Positions 1-8,602 of a DNA stretch of 20,792 bases are shown one piece after another. The position numbers and the translations under genes are program-made. Source of the stretch: Phoronis australis. Its lineage: Eukaryota > Phoronida > Phoronidae. The stretch is from NCBI GenBank assembly GCA_002633005.1, contig NMRA01000329.1, positions 1 to 20,792 on the forward strand. The letters are read 5' to 3'. Each line of letters begins with the position of its first letter. The stretch's first letter is position 1. Under the pieces are notes generated by a model. It was not told the DNA's origin. It saw nothing but the letters and a program-made list of their open reading frames with translations, and ran no database searches.

Positions 1-963
1 CTCCCCCCACACGCACACACAAACTAAAGCTGCACACATTGTTAAATCTTGTTTCAGCCGCATGTTCATTGCCGGTGTTAATTATGATAAACTCATTATT
101 TCCTCACGCTCTTGCTGTTTTATTTTTTGCGGCAGCCAAGGGGGTGGGCAGGCCCCTCCCTAAATCCGCCTGCACGTATGTCTTTGGAAAAACAGAAATC
201 ACTTTTTGTTTGTGTAAGGACCAAATTGAGACCAATTTTATTGCAGCATTTAATAGTCTAAAGCAAAAGTTGTTTTTCTGAACAGAAATCGAATTTATAA
301 CTGCTTCAAGTATTGTCCTTGCGATAAATTGTTTGGGAGAGATAGCGAACAGGGATGCTCCTGTTTGAAAACGATGGCAAACAAACATACACCGCGTTGC
401 ACCTTTTAGTGCATAGGTTTAGGCCCTAAAACTAGGGCTACGGTTGAAAGCAACACTGGCCTCTGTGGATTGATAATTGACCTATGCTCACTGCGATAAT
501 GATGAGAACATACAGACTGTATACATATGTAAACATAACAAGACCCTATATGCCTAGATGCCGATTCTCTTATGAACCCTAATTAAACAATCGCAAGAAA
601 TTCCTCTAATCAGGCCCGAAAATATTCCTACAATGAATAAAAATTCCCCTAATTGAGGCACTGCAGACGAGGGGTAACACAGGAGCTGGCATTGGTGATG
701 GAGGGGAGGGAGTCACCTCGCCCATTCTCTCTCGCAATGAGCGTTTTTCAGTTTTCAACCGTGTACCAACACAAGAGTGCGTGTTGTTCTGGATTTGTTG
801 AAGATAGAATCAACAGAAGCTACTGTTGCTCTCAGCCGTAGACTAGTTGCAACATAGAATGTTTGCTGCCAACATACATTAACGTTATTTTTGTATGCAT
901 ATCAAAAGGTGTTATGCGCTTCTAGTCACGAGTTATTTAGTTATACCCCAACCACTATCCTAC
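1..963. other. Intron sequence left of PSI3; one DNA-transposon end
   Basis: This is intron sequence following the PSI3 donor. I searched the minus strand for the expected IPT1 exon (an I-x-P-x-G-P...GG pattern) and found none. Positions 1-25 are C- and CA-rich low complexity. On the minus strand, about 131-172 reads GCAGGCGGATTTAGGGAGGG and continues C-rich, which looks like one terminus of the CAGTGGCG/CAGGGGCGGATCCAGG class of repeat ends seen again at 15974-16276. No partner terminus was recognised. Open frames here are not protein-like. Confidence 0.6.
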
Positions 964-1109
964 CGTTTTGATAGTGATGTGCTGGCAAGGGGGTTTCACA
1001 CCAGATGGCGAATAAACACACTTGTCATTCCACGCGCAGCGATACGACTCCGCTAGGCTGTGACATATCCCACATTCCGGTCCCAATAGCGGGCATTTGT
1101 ACATCTCGG
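964..1109 (-). CDS. PLXN: Plexin exon: PSI3 (with one expected cysteine absent)
   Basis: The exon has 146 nt (2 nt plus 48 codons), with acceptor CTGTTTTGCAG and donor AAAACG|GTAGGA; a stop follows at once in the intron, which supports that donor. It encodes residues 410-458. MYKCPLLGPECGIC matches the opening of plexin PSI3, and RCAWNDKC and PPCQ follow. The usual PSI motif is C-G-W-C; here it is C-A-W-N, so the fifth cysteine of the module is missing and the loop to the next cysteine is short. PSI1 and PSI2 of the same protein keep this cysteine. The ITIKT end would lead into the first true IPT domain, whose exon lies left of the window. Confidence 0.91.
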
Positions 1110-1968
1110 CTGCAAAACAGAAAGTCGTGATGACGTAATAACGGAAGTTAAATGATGAATTGCATTGCGCACTTATGACACGATTTGGACCCGCAAATAG
1201 GAATAAACATGCACCTTGTCAAAAATCGCAGGTAACAATAACAATAACTTTAAACATTTACAAAATTTTATCTGTGAGTTAATCGATGTACTATTTTAAT
1301 GCTCCCGTAGAGTTGGGAATGAGTAAGATTGACCAAGTAGTCTGTTAACAATTTTCAAAGTGTAAATAAATATGTAAATCTCAATTTTCAAAGTGCTAGC
1401 AGTTTAAAGCGGAAGCCTATTTCTTACTATTATTATTCAAGACGCCAAAATATTCTGGGGATATTAAGATCGTTCCGATTAGCGCCCCTTTGTTCTGTTA
1501 GGCACAACTCAGACCTCCTCACTGTGTTTTCGTTATCACTGATATTAGTCCTTGTTGCCTTGAATTCACAAACAAAATAAGCCGATCATAAAACACCAGG
1601 GGCTGTGGAATGCAGCTAAGTTAAGTAGCAATCCATAAAACACATTCAACATGGCGGTTGGAAATGATAATATAGAATCTAATGTTTGACAATTTATATT
1701 ATTTATTTGGGTCTAAAGCGTCAAACTGACTTCATACTAAGCAAGCCTAGAAGGATACCAGAGCGCCCTTTCAGAAATGTTTGGTGTAGAGTTTCCTGTT
1801 GGAAAAAAAAGGCAGCTTAAGTGTCAAAAGTCTCCATCTATGAACACAGACAAAGAATCAATTGCGTCATTGAGTACTATTGCTTTCCCAAGATAGATCG
1901 TAACTACTCGGAAAATCCCAGTAAGCGACATAAACTGTCACATTTCAAATTAGAACTTTAAAGTTGTA

Positions 1969-2545
1969 TGTCAGGAGTGGACTGATACTGTTCTTAGTTT
2001 AAATATTGTGTTCTATTGTTCTGTTTGTGTTCTAGCAGATAACTATCAGTGATTGGCATGGCCCTTGAGGTCAGGACAGTTATTATGTAATTTATTAACC
2101 GATGAAGAGTGTGGAACATTCTAGAAGATTCTAGCATGTACGCGATTAATGTACATGTACATACTGTACAATGGTGGATTCCGGAAAGTTTTAGAATTTG
2201 CTTCAACTGGTGAAAAGCTTTAGAAAATTGCATGAGACTATAAATACCAAGGCACGAGTTAGTGACAGTGGAAAGTCAGTTAGAGGAAGTTAACGACAGT
2301 CACAAGACAGATTGAGTTGAGTTGTTGAAAGTGTACTAGGCGTTCATCACAAGTAAAGGCTTAGCAATACTGGCTGGAGCCACAACAGACATTACGTCAG
2401 ACGTTTTGTTTGAGTAGGCTAGCTTGTGAACGTACGGTTGAGATTAATAAAGCGATTAACATAACCAGTTTCCAGTATATTGTTGCACCAAAAGCCATTA
2501 GCACCGGTCGGTAAAGGGGGGTTATAAACCGGAATTCTGTCAAAA
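1969..2545 (+). repeat. Possible solo LTR (approximate limits)
   Basis: The order of signals is that of a retrotransposon long terminal repeat. TGTCAGGAGTGG lies near 1969. A palindromic CATTCTAGAAGATTCTAG occurs near 2117-2135. A TATAAATACC box lies near 2240, followed by a purine-rich start region, and AATAAAG occurs near 2446 with a T/G-rich stretch after it. I see no internal retroelement coding region next to it, no matching second LTR in the window and no certain target duplication, so limits are approximate and a different promoter-bearing repeat is possible. Confidence 0.35.
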
Positions 2546-3185
2546 ATTAATTGAAACCACAGTGTACTACGTTTTAAAACCGGTCACCAATTGTTCTTTA
2601 CCAAGAAGAGCCTTCGGGGTTCGTTTAATTCAATCATAACTGAAAAATCAATATGGGTCACGCAGTACAGTCCTGTTTGTTGCATGGATTGACGGGTCAG
2701 GCTATAGTCTCGTCTCAAGGAGTACAGAATTGTCAGTGTTTCCAGAGATAATTTCATTATCACTTCCCCCCTCAATGGTTCGCTGCGAATGCTTTATTCG
2801 GGCTAACGAGCGTGAAAGAAGAAGCTGCAAACATGCCTTATGTTGTCCTGAATAGTGCGGTACCCATTAAGTTCAGATTTTAACCAGGGACAATACATAG
2901 CATCTGACCAAATCTAGTGTTATTGACGAAAAGAAGAAAGTTAGCGCAAGGGTCAAGCGCATTCGTCGGTTGTGATGGAAAATACACCGTGGGTTCACGT
3001 TTTTGGTTTGTTTCAGACCTAGGCCTATATCTAGCCACCGTGTAACGGAGGGAGCAGACGTAAAACGCACGTTGCCCATCTGCCAAATGAAAATGGGAAC
3101 AGGAAATACTGCGTCAACAATCGGTCTTCCAAACTAGCTAATGCATTTGGGGCCTGTGAGTGAATTGACCCAGAGCCACGTTTCC

Positions 3186-3345
3186 TTAAAGGGGAAAGCA
3201 ACCCTTTTCATGCCATTTTTAGTAAAAATACGGTTTGTTAATTATTCAACATAAAATTTTCAGTTAATTACGGCTTCCCATAATTTATTCGATTAGTCAT
3301 GCCCTATTCCAGAAGTGACGTTTAAGGAATTTAGAATTTCCCGCC
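3186..3345 (+). repeat. Repeat R, copy 1
   Basis: First of four diverged copies of a 150-160 bp repeat. It begins TTAAAGGGGAAAGCAACC and passes through a near-invariant block of type GTCATTTTTAGTAAAAAT (here GCCATTTTTAGTAAAAAT). It then has a TTCAGTTAATTA block and ends around GAAGTGACGTTTAAGG and CCCGCC. Copy 2 follows about 195 bp downstream in the same orientation; copies 3 and 4 are inverted. It probably is the terminal or 5' leader region of a DNA transposon family (inference). Confidence 0.75.
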
Positions 3346-3380
3346 AAGAATCTGTTCTATGTTGTTTTTGTGGTGGTTTC

Positions 3381-3524
3381 TTAAAGGTGAAGGCAACCTT
3401 TCTTCGTGTCATTTTCAGTAAAAATCAGGTTCGATGGTTCAGTTACTGACAGACTTTCATAATTCAATTAATTAATGGTCCCGTACTCCGGAATTGACGT
3501 TTAGGGAGTCAAAAATTTGGCGCC
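3381..3524 (+). repeat. Repeat R, copy 2, directly upstream of THAP fragment
   Basis: It starts TTAAAGGTGAAGGCAACC, continues GTCATTTTCAGTAAAAAT, and ends GAATTGACGTTTAGGGAGTC and GGCGCC. About 110 bp later comes the ATG of a THAP-like frame. The stretch between, with TAGTCTAACTGT, CGAGTCAGTCATT and GATAAGTTCGGT, is shared with the inverted copy 4, so repeat R plus this leader is one unit in both places. Confidence 0.75.
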
Positions 3525-3633
3525 ATTTGTTTTCATATAGTCTAACTGTTTGAGCTTCCGAGTCAGTCATTGTTCTACCTCGGGGTTGTGATAAGTTCGG
3601 TAGTCGTTTGCTTTTGATTACGAGTAAGTCAAC

Positions 3634-4209
3634 ATGCCGCGCAGTTGCTGAGTACCGGGATGTACCCATTATTGTCTCACTCGCACTCTGAGTGTACCAT
3701 TACATCGCTTCCGAAATATGACAAACTTCGCCATACTAGCTGTGTTCGTTCGTGAACAGAAAGCAGCGTTACCCGTCCACTCAACGTACAAAGCAGTGGA
3801 GAATTACCGAGCGTATGGCAAACATTTCCTGCCGCCGGATTACGAAAGAGATATGTACGCTGAAGTGATAAAGGTCTCTGCAAAACAACGACTGAAGAAG
3901 GGTGCCATACCGTCGCCATTGATTCCCGTCAGTGCTCCGTTGCCATCCCAGAGAAGTGCATTTTTGAAGCGAGAAGTCTTGCTAGCTGTGGCCACTACTG
4001 TGACTGCAGGCACTTCATCTACTGTCACCCGTGCCTCCAAACATACATTGTACCCCAGAACGTGCAATTTCGGGAACTACCAGTGATTCGCCCTGTGCTA
4101 TTGTCTCTATCCTAGGGCGTGTAAGCAGCCCTGCAGAGATGTTGAGTGGTGAGAGTGAATACAGGCCCAGTTCGACACCCAGTGAGGAGGACAGTTCGTC
4201 GTCCAGTTA
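3634..4209 (+). pseudogene. Decayed THAP-domain transposase fragment, copy A
   Basis: Starting at ATG 3634 the frame reads MPRSC, a TGA stop (3649-3651), then VPGC, and continues open through 4086. It contains ENYRAYGKHFLPPDYERD and RLKKGAIPSPLIP. This is the THAP zinc-finger pattern (C-x4-C...C-x2-H, then F and LK-GA-IPS). The spacing from Cys10 to the third ligand is 50 residues, within the family range. The third cysteine is Tyr (TAT at 3814-3816), and one base seems lost near 3710, where copy B keeps the frame for HRFP. Downstream, EYRPSS and a serine/acidic run in another frame match copy B to about 4200. THAP proteins bind DNA and are common in P-element-like transposases. This copy is broken; nothing of the catalytic region is seen. 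Confidence 0.8.
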
Positions 4210-4532
4210 ACAGGTCGTCGAGTTTGTTGTGGAGTATTGGAGCTATTAAGAAGGTGTACGTACGTGTAGCAAGAGCGTTACATAGCATTATATAAGCGGT
4301 TTGGGTGCTCAGGAGACCATCAAGTGGAAACAGTATAGGCATTCCATTGAGGTTGGCATAACAGTGCACACCGTGCATTTGCACCGAGACTTCCCACCAA
4401 GTCTGTCCTCAGTCTCTGCTTAATTCCTCTCAACAGCTGTCTGTGCCTGTGTGTAGTCTGCCTCATTATACTTGGGCTCAAACATATACCCACGCCACTG
4501 ACTGTCCGTGAAAATATTCCTCGTCATCCCTG

Positions 4533-4679
4533 TTATGAACAATGTCTCAGTCGCTCACGCATGAGCGGCGCACCATAGGGGCTGGGGATCTGTAGTCCCC
4601 CCACTTTCTTCAGTGCTGCGCCGCACATGTCACGTCCGCCAGTGCAGTCACTGTGATATGGCTCGCCGACTCCAGCCAT
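4533..4679 (-). pseudogene. Short 5' gene fragment starting MAGVGEPYH
   Basis: An ATG at 4679 on the minus strand opens a 48-codon frame (MAGVGEPYHSDCTGGRDMCG, then a stop at 4533). I do not recognise the protein after the first residues. The start and its 5' leader (4667-4769) are closely repeated, inverted, at 5031-5132, where the frame also begins ATGGCTGGAGTC. So two copies of the same leader and start codon face away from each other around repeat R copy 3. It is probably the first exon of a transposon-borne gene, truncated or rearranged after the start. Confidence 0.45.
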
Positions 4680-4769
4680 TTTCAGTTTACTACAAACTAA
4701 ACAATCCCTAAATCCAACGTAATTGAGTTCTCTAACAACCTAGCTTGTCGTAGAATACTCGTCGATGGG
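4667..4769 (-). repeat. Inverted-repeat arm, left (pairs with 5031-5132)
   Basis: About 100 bp that match the reverse complement of 5031-5132 with few differences. Shared blocks include GACTCCAGCCATTTTCAG, CTACAAACTAAAC, CGTAATTGAGTTCTCTA and CAACCTAGCTTGTCGT. The arm holds the leader and start codon of the fragment on the minus strand. Confidence 0.85.
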
Positions 4770-4852
4770 AAGAGCCGACGACAATTTTAGACAAGCAGCA
4801 CGAAAACAACAGAAGTACAGATCCTCACGGTAAACTCGAACGCAAAACCAAA

Positions 4853-5010
4853 TTTGCGCGTAAATCTTGACTCCCTAAACGTCAGTTCCGAAATAGGGGA
4901 CGATTTTTTAATTAAATTACGAGAAATTGTAATTAACTGAAAAAATGTCTTGGATATTCAACAAACCTAATTTTTACTAAAAATGACATAAAAAGGTTGC
5001 CTTCGCCTTC
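4853..5010 (-). repeat. Repeat R, copy 3 (inverted, between two arms)
   Basis: On the minus strand it reads GAAGGCGAAGGCAACC, then GTCATTTTTAGTAAAAAT, TTCAGTTAATTAC and GGAACTGACGTTTAGGGAGT. It is closest in wording to copy 2 (GACGTTTAGGGAGTCAA is shared). It occupies the loop between the inverted arms 4667-4769 and 5031-5132. Confidence 0.8.
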
Positions 5011-5030
5011 AAAATTGCCGTCACGATTTT

Positions 5031-5132
5031 CCATCGACGATTATTCAACGACAAGCTAGGTTGGTAGAGAACTCAATTACGCTGGACACAGGGATAGTTT
5101 AGTTTGTAGTAGCCTGAAAATGGCTGGAGTCG
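5031..5132 (+). repeat. Inverted-repeat arm, right (pairs with 4667-4769)
   Basis: Reverse complement of the left arm with scattered substitutions. It ends in CCTGAAAATGGCTGGAGTCG, which carries the start codon of the plus-strand fragment at 5120. The two arms plus the 261 bp between them would form a large foldback. Confidence 0.85.
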
Positions 5133-5221
5133 AAGACCGTAGTGATGTGAGTTACGGAGACATTGTTCAAAGTAGTGGTGACGAGGAAATTCAATTTTTT
5201 TCACGATGGATATATATTTGA
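5120..5221 (+). pseudogene. Short acidic 5' gene fragment starting MAGVEDRSD
   Basis: An ATG at 5120 opens a 33-codon frame, MAGVEDRSDVSYGD, then SSGDEEIQFF, and a stop at 5219-5221. Allowing a one-base slip in the run of seven T near 5195-5201, the reading continues HDGYIFEPEESEA until CACT|GTAAGG near 5249, which would serve as a splice donor. Acidic starts of this YxFEPE type are seen in several transposon-derived animal proteins (general impression, not verified). Only a first exon is present. The rest is absent and the sequence passes into the THAP copy B debris. Confidence 0.45.
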
Positions 5222-5346
5222 GCCCGAGGAAAGTGAGGCACTTCCACTGTAAGGTGACCTGAGCATCTGAACAGTTTACATTCCACCGTGTGACTCCCTG
5301 GCTACACACCTGGCAATTTCTAAGTAGCTCAAATAGTCAAATTCGC

Positions 5347-5907
5347 AATAAACTTATCACAGTTTGACCGAACGACCGGTTCGCTGAACGATGAACTGTC
5401 CTCCTCACTGGATGCCGAACTGAGCCTGTATTCACTCCAACTACTCATCGCTGCGTACAGGCTCTGGGCTGAAGACTACAGCACAGGGCGAATCACTGCT
5501 AGTTCCCGGAATTGCACGCTTTTGGGGTACGTCAGGAGGCACGGGTGACAGAAGTTGAATGAACTCGATTTACTGTAGAGGCCACAGATAGCAAGGCTTT
5601 TTGCTTCCAAAAATGAAATTCTCTGGTGTGGCGAATCAACAGCGACGGTATAGCACCATTCTTCAGGCGTTGATTTGCAGGAGCCGCCATCACTTCCGCG
5701 TATAATTTTTTTTTCGTAGCCCGACGGCAGAAAATGCTTGCAACACTCTCGGTAATTGGCGCTGCGTTGACAAGTAACATTGAGTTCCTCACACGAGCGA
5801 GCCAAGTACGGCGGAGTGCGTCATCCGTCGGAAAGCGATGTAATTACATTCCCAAAGTGCTTGAGACGATAATGAGAACTTCCTGATACGCAGGAACCGT
5901 GAGGCAT
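5347..5907 (-). pseudogene. Decayed THAP-domain transposase fragment, copy B
   Basis: Inverted relative of copy A. The start ATG is at 5907. The two N-terminal zinc ligands have become serine (TCC, AGT). A TGA at 5821-5823 is in the starting frame, but a shifted frame there reads HRFPTDDALRRTWLARVR, which contains the conserved proline and the L-R-x-x-W of THAP domains. The frame shifts again before NYRECCKHFLPSGYE, where the third Cys and His are kept. A nine-base A run (5706-5714 on the other strand) then shifts the frame before KLYAEV...RLKNGAIPS. The end matches copy A (VQFRELAVIRPVL) and continues in frame after a TAG to a serine/acidic tail, SSASSEEDSSSFSEP. At least three frame breaks: a fossil. 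Confidence 0.8.
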
Positions 5908-6010
5908 GTTGACTGACACGTAGACACAAACGACGACCGAACTTATCATAACCGTGGTAAAAAAATGACTGACTCGACAGCTCACACAGTTAGACTATTT
6001 GAAAACAAAA

Positions 6011-6176
6011 TGGATGGACATTCTAAACATCCTACACGTCACTTCCAGAATATGTCTCGACTAATTGACTAAAATACGGAATGCCATAATTAGATGAAAA
6101 ATGTATCAGGGATAATCAACAAACCGTATTTTTACTAGAAATGACATGAACACAGATTGCTTTCTCCTTCCTTTAA
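6011..6176 (-). repeat. Repeat R, copy 4, leading THAP copy B
   Basis: On the minus strand it begins TTAAAGGAAGGAGAAAGCAA, then GTCATTTCTAGTAAAAATAC and GGTTTGTTGATTATC, and ends GGAAGTGACGTGTAGGATGT. The following leader (TAGTCTAACTGTGTGAGC, CGAGTCAGTCATT, GATAAGTTCGGTCGTCGTTTG) matches that of copy A, and the THAP start follows at 5907. Its outer edge lies about 120 bp from the plexin exon donor at 6294. Confidence 0.75.
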
Positions 6177-6294
6177 GTATAGGTGAATTATTTAAACAAC
6201 TTGGCAAAAATTTGAGCAGTGTGATCATATCATGCACCAAAATTTAAAGTATGTAAAAAAGCAAGATAAACTTCACACCACATGAAATACTAAC

Positions 6295-6388
6295 CAGAAA
6301 CATGATTTGGATTGTCAATCTCAAAGTCTCCATTCCATACAAGCGAGATGTTAACCCGTTTCTTCTGCTCAACTTCGAAGTAGATGTA
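6295..6388 (-). CDS. PLXN: Plexin exon: second IPT-like segment, end
   Basis: The exon has 94 nt (31 codons plus 1 nt), with acceptor TCCTTTTCAG and donor TTTCTG|GTTAGT. It encodes residues 379-409. The strand VNISLVWNGDFEIDNPNHV is diagnostic: hydrophobic-VWNG-x-F-x-IDNP directly before PSI3 is among the best conserved stretches of the plexin ectodomain. One sequon (NIS). The leftover G joins CC of the next exon to give Ala410. The exon is short and was found from this motif. The 5.2 kb intron that follows (1110-6294) contains the transposon nest. Confidence 0.93.
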
Positions 6389-6837
6389 CTGAAAAGGAAC
6401 CAGAATAAGTGTAGATTCCTTTAAACTTTAAGGGTTTTCCTATCGAAATCATAAAAAATGAAATAAATTAGCTCAGTGAAGACTAAATCTATAGTTGGTC
6501 TTCGTTTGCTAAGTACTTTTTTTTTGCACACCTTTTCAAAAAATTAGGACACGGTGTCAACAGTGTCAAAATCATTACCGCTAATGCGTGTACAAGGTGA
6601 CACACAAATCGAGCCATAAATTTTAACTAAACTTACATGAATCACATTTTCCATATTTTTTACTCAAATTACAATGCACAATACCATTTCTTCCACGTTT
6701 TAACCAATTCTAATCAGTTTTCATGGATTTTTAATAATGGACTATAATTGCAATTTAGCGTTTTATACAGCATCTGTGGTCTACTTTACGAGTCTGTTAG
6801 TGTTTTGGTCTTCTTTCATGTCACGCGAATATCTAAC
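6389..6837. other. Plexin intron, 449 bp
   Basis: Intron between the two exons of the second IPT-like segment. AT-rich with a T9 run near 6520. I see no coding sequence or repeat relation. The plus-strand open frames beginning near 6737 and 6748 run across the following exon in the wrong direction and are shadows. Confidence 0.7.
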
Positions 6838-6948
6838 AAGCACCTTTGTATTCCCATGGCACGTGACACTGTCATTTTTAATAGAGGCTGTTGTTGTAAA
6901 CGTGCTGTCAGCGACCTTCACCTTGCACTCATAGCCAGATTGATGGTC
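6838..6948 (-). CDS. PLXN: Plexin exon: second IPT-like segment, middle
   Basis: The exon has 111 nt (37 codons, phase 0 at both ends) with acceptor TTTTTGTAG. It encodes residues 342-378: GYECKVKV, then ASIKNDSVTCHGNTKV. The pairing of a GYEC strand with S-V-x-C about 20 residues later is the conserved disulfide-bearing core of the plexin segment between PSI2 and PSI3. One sequon (NDS). Two in-phase donors are possible: CTT|GTTAGA (chosen, because it has G at +5 like the donor of the next exon) or AAG|GTGCTT six bases earlier, which would drop Val-Leu. Several longer open frames on the plus strand here are shadows. Confidence 0.88.
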
Positions 6949-7734
6949 CTACAAAAATTGAGAAGGTATTCGCAACTCAAACATGAAAATATAGTCACGT
7001 CCACGTTGTGATGGCAGTTGGCCTAAGACTTTACCGAAAATACAAAAATACAATGAAATAAAAGACCGTGGTATGGGTCTAATCTTTTTACTTGAAATCA
7101 AAATCGAATTTATTTTGAACATTTTCGCTCTACGTTAGTGCGAACTGTATATATATGCTGCCCTGTGCTAGAGTGGATCACTGTGTTGTCCTATTTTACA
7201 ATAGATGGTCCCAGCAAGTTTTAAGACAAATAGAAATCTCAAGTTTTTCATCGAGTTTGAATCTCTAATCTACAATCGAGTTTGAAGCTCGAATCTACGG
7301 TATGAATCCATGGAGAGCGAATTTGGACTGCACACTCGGTTGTGTCATCGGTAATATGCTCAAGCACAGAATAAATATTTAATGAAGGAGAACGTACATT
7401 GTACAACGCCAGGGAAAAGTGCACTGAAAACCGTGCTACTAATCCGAACGAACGGATGTCAAAAGGTTTTTAGAAACGAAAAAATATCGGAAACGCATCA
7501 AATTTCTAGCATGAAATCACATAGAAAGCTCTTCTGATGCATTTACGATATGCGAACGTTGAATAAAACGTGAAATTACTTCGGAATTTCAGATTATTCC
7601 AGGTGGGGAAGTTTTTCCTGGAGCCTGATGAATTTATTTACTTCTCCTCCAATTTTCATGGAAATTAATATTACCAACACTGATTCATCGCGCCACGATC
7701 AAGCAACTGTACTTTACATATTACATTTCCGTAC
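6949..7734. other. Plexin intron, 786 bp
   Basis: Intron between PSI2 and the GYEC exon. It holds a small imperfect tandem pair at 7251-7299 (TCGAGTTTGAATCTCTAATC next to TCGAGTTTGAAGCTCGAATC). Otherwise nothing recognised. Confidence 0.65.
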
Positions 7735-7948
7735 CATAGGCGTCGGTAAGTTCTTGGTCTTCAATACAAACTCCTTCTTATATCCGCTCGGGAGCAATAT
7801 GGGTGTTGTAGACGAAACTATGCGGGGACATGAGGACTTTTTGGTGACATTTCCTGGCGTACAGACGGCGTTGTCGGACGGGTGCACGCACTTGTGGTCA
7901 TACACGCACCACTGACATCCCCATCCTCCTCCGGTACAGGTTGTGCAC
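7735..7948 (-). CDS. PLXN: Plexin exon: PSI2 and start of second IPT-like segment
   Basis: The exon has 214 nt (1 nt plus 71 codons), the longest exon here, with acceptor TCTGTTTAG and donor CCTATG|GTACGG, the latter rather weak. It encodes residues 270-341. PSI2 reads CTTC, then GWGCQWCVYDHKC, AVC and SSC. With Cys265 from the exon before, that makes eight cysteines, a complete module with the CxWC hallmark. After PSI2 come P-ILLPSGYKKEFVL and KTKNLPTP, the first strands of the next IPT-like domain; K-A/T-K/R-NLP is highly typical of plexins. One sequon (NVT). The following exon starts in phase 0 with DHQSGYEC, which fits. Confidence 0.94.
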
Positions 7949-8110
7949 CTAAACAGAATGGAAATCTTGATTTTCAAGTGGCGCCCAACAAACTTAAGTT
8001 TTTATTACAGTTTATCTAAAAAGGGGTTTCTAACAAAAAATTCCATCAATCTCAGTACAGTCTGCTTGTGGTAATAATAATAAAGAACAAAAACGTGCGG
8101 GAATACTTAC

Positions 8111-8207
8111 GTCGTTGAGGCATTACACGAGAAAAATGTGAAGTTCTTCGATATGAATAGAATTCCAGTTTCCGAGGAATTAAGTGACAATGGCACTACA
8201 TTTCGAT
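8111..8207 (-). CDS. PLXN: Plexin exon: end of first IPT-like segment, start of PSI2
   Basis: The exon has 97 nt (2 nt, 31 codons, 2 nt), with acceptor TTCCTTTCAG and donor ACGAC|GTAAGT. It encodes residues 238-269: a VVPLSLNSSETGILF strand, then KNFTFFSCNAST. The hydrophobic strand followed by F-x-F-x-C is the standard lead-in to PSI2 in plexins, and Cys265 is the first PSI2 cysteine. Three sequons (NSS, NFT, NAS) lie within 20 residues, which is dense and fits an exposed extracellular surface. The exon is too short for a conventional ORF search and was found by its splice signals and by the phase it must have. A 162 bp intron (7949-8110) separates it from the next exon. Confidence 0.9.
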
Positions 8208-8602
8208 CTGAAAGGAACAATCAACTTAGACACTTAATATTTGGTTAGAACAGCGTTATCTTTGTCCTACATGAATATGTGCTCGTTTTGCGAGGTTACT
8301 ACCATACCGGGATGTGCCGCTAAGTTTAGTCACAATGATTCCGAATCAGTGAAAAGTGTCACCCCAGATGTGTTATTGGATTCAATAGTATCGTCATTGC
8401 AACGTTTCCAAGAAAGTGTTGCATATTAAAGCCAATTGACTTGAGGATAAGTAGGTGGAAAATCCTTCGTCAGGACACAGTAGATTCTTCAAACCTTCTG
8501 CGGTACACGTAAACACGTCGAAAATTGAGTCAACTATTCCTGTTTGGATTTGTAGCTTCAGCACTTGTGAGCAAGCTTTTAAAGTTTTAAATATCGGGTT
8601 GT

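Larger units (their letters stand above)
1110..6294. other. Large plexin intron holding a transposon nest
   Basis: This 5.2 kb intron lies between the exon ending in WNGDFEIDNP and PSI3. Stretch 1110-1965 shows nothing recognisable. Stretch 1969-2545 may be a solo LTR. Stretch 2546-3185 shows nothing recognisable; its short open frames overlap each other and carry no known motif. Stretch 3186-6176 is the repeat-led nest described in separate entries. From 4210 to 4530 nothing is recognised. The repeats lie in both orientations, so the intron grew by several insertions or an inverted duplication. Confidence 0.75.

Noticed and set aside
104-388. 94-codon minus-strand frame as the IPT1 exon after PSI3
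   Set aside because: No IPT pattern of P-x-x-G-P and GG, and part of it is a transposon terminus.
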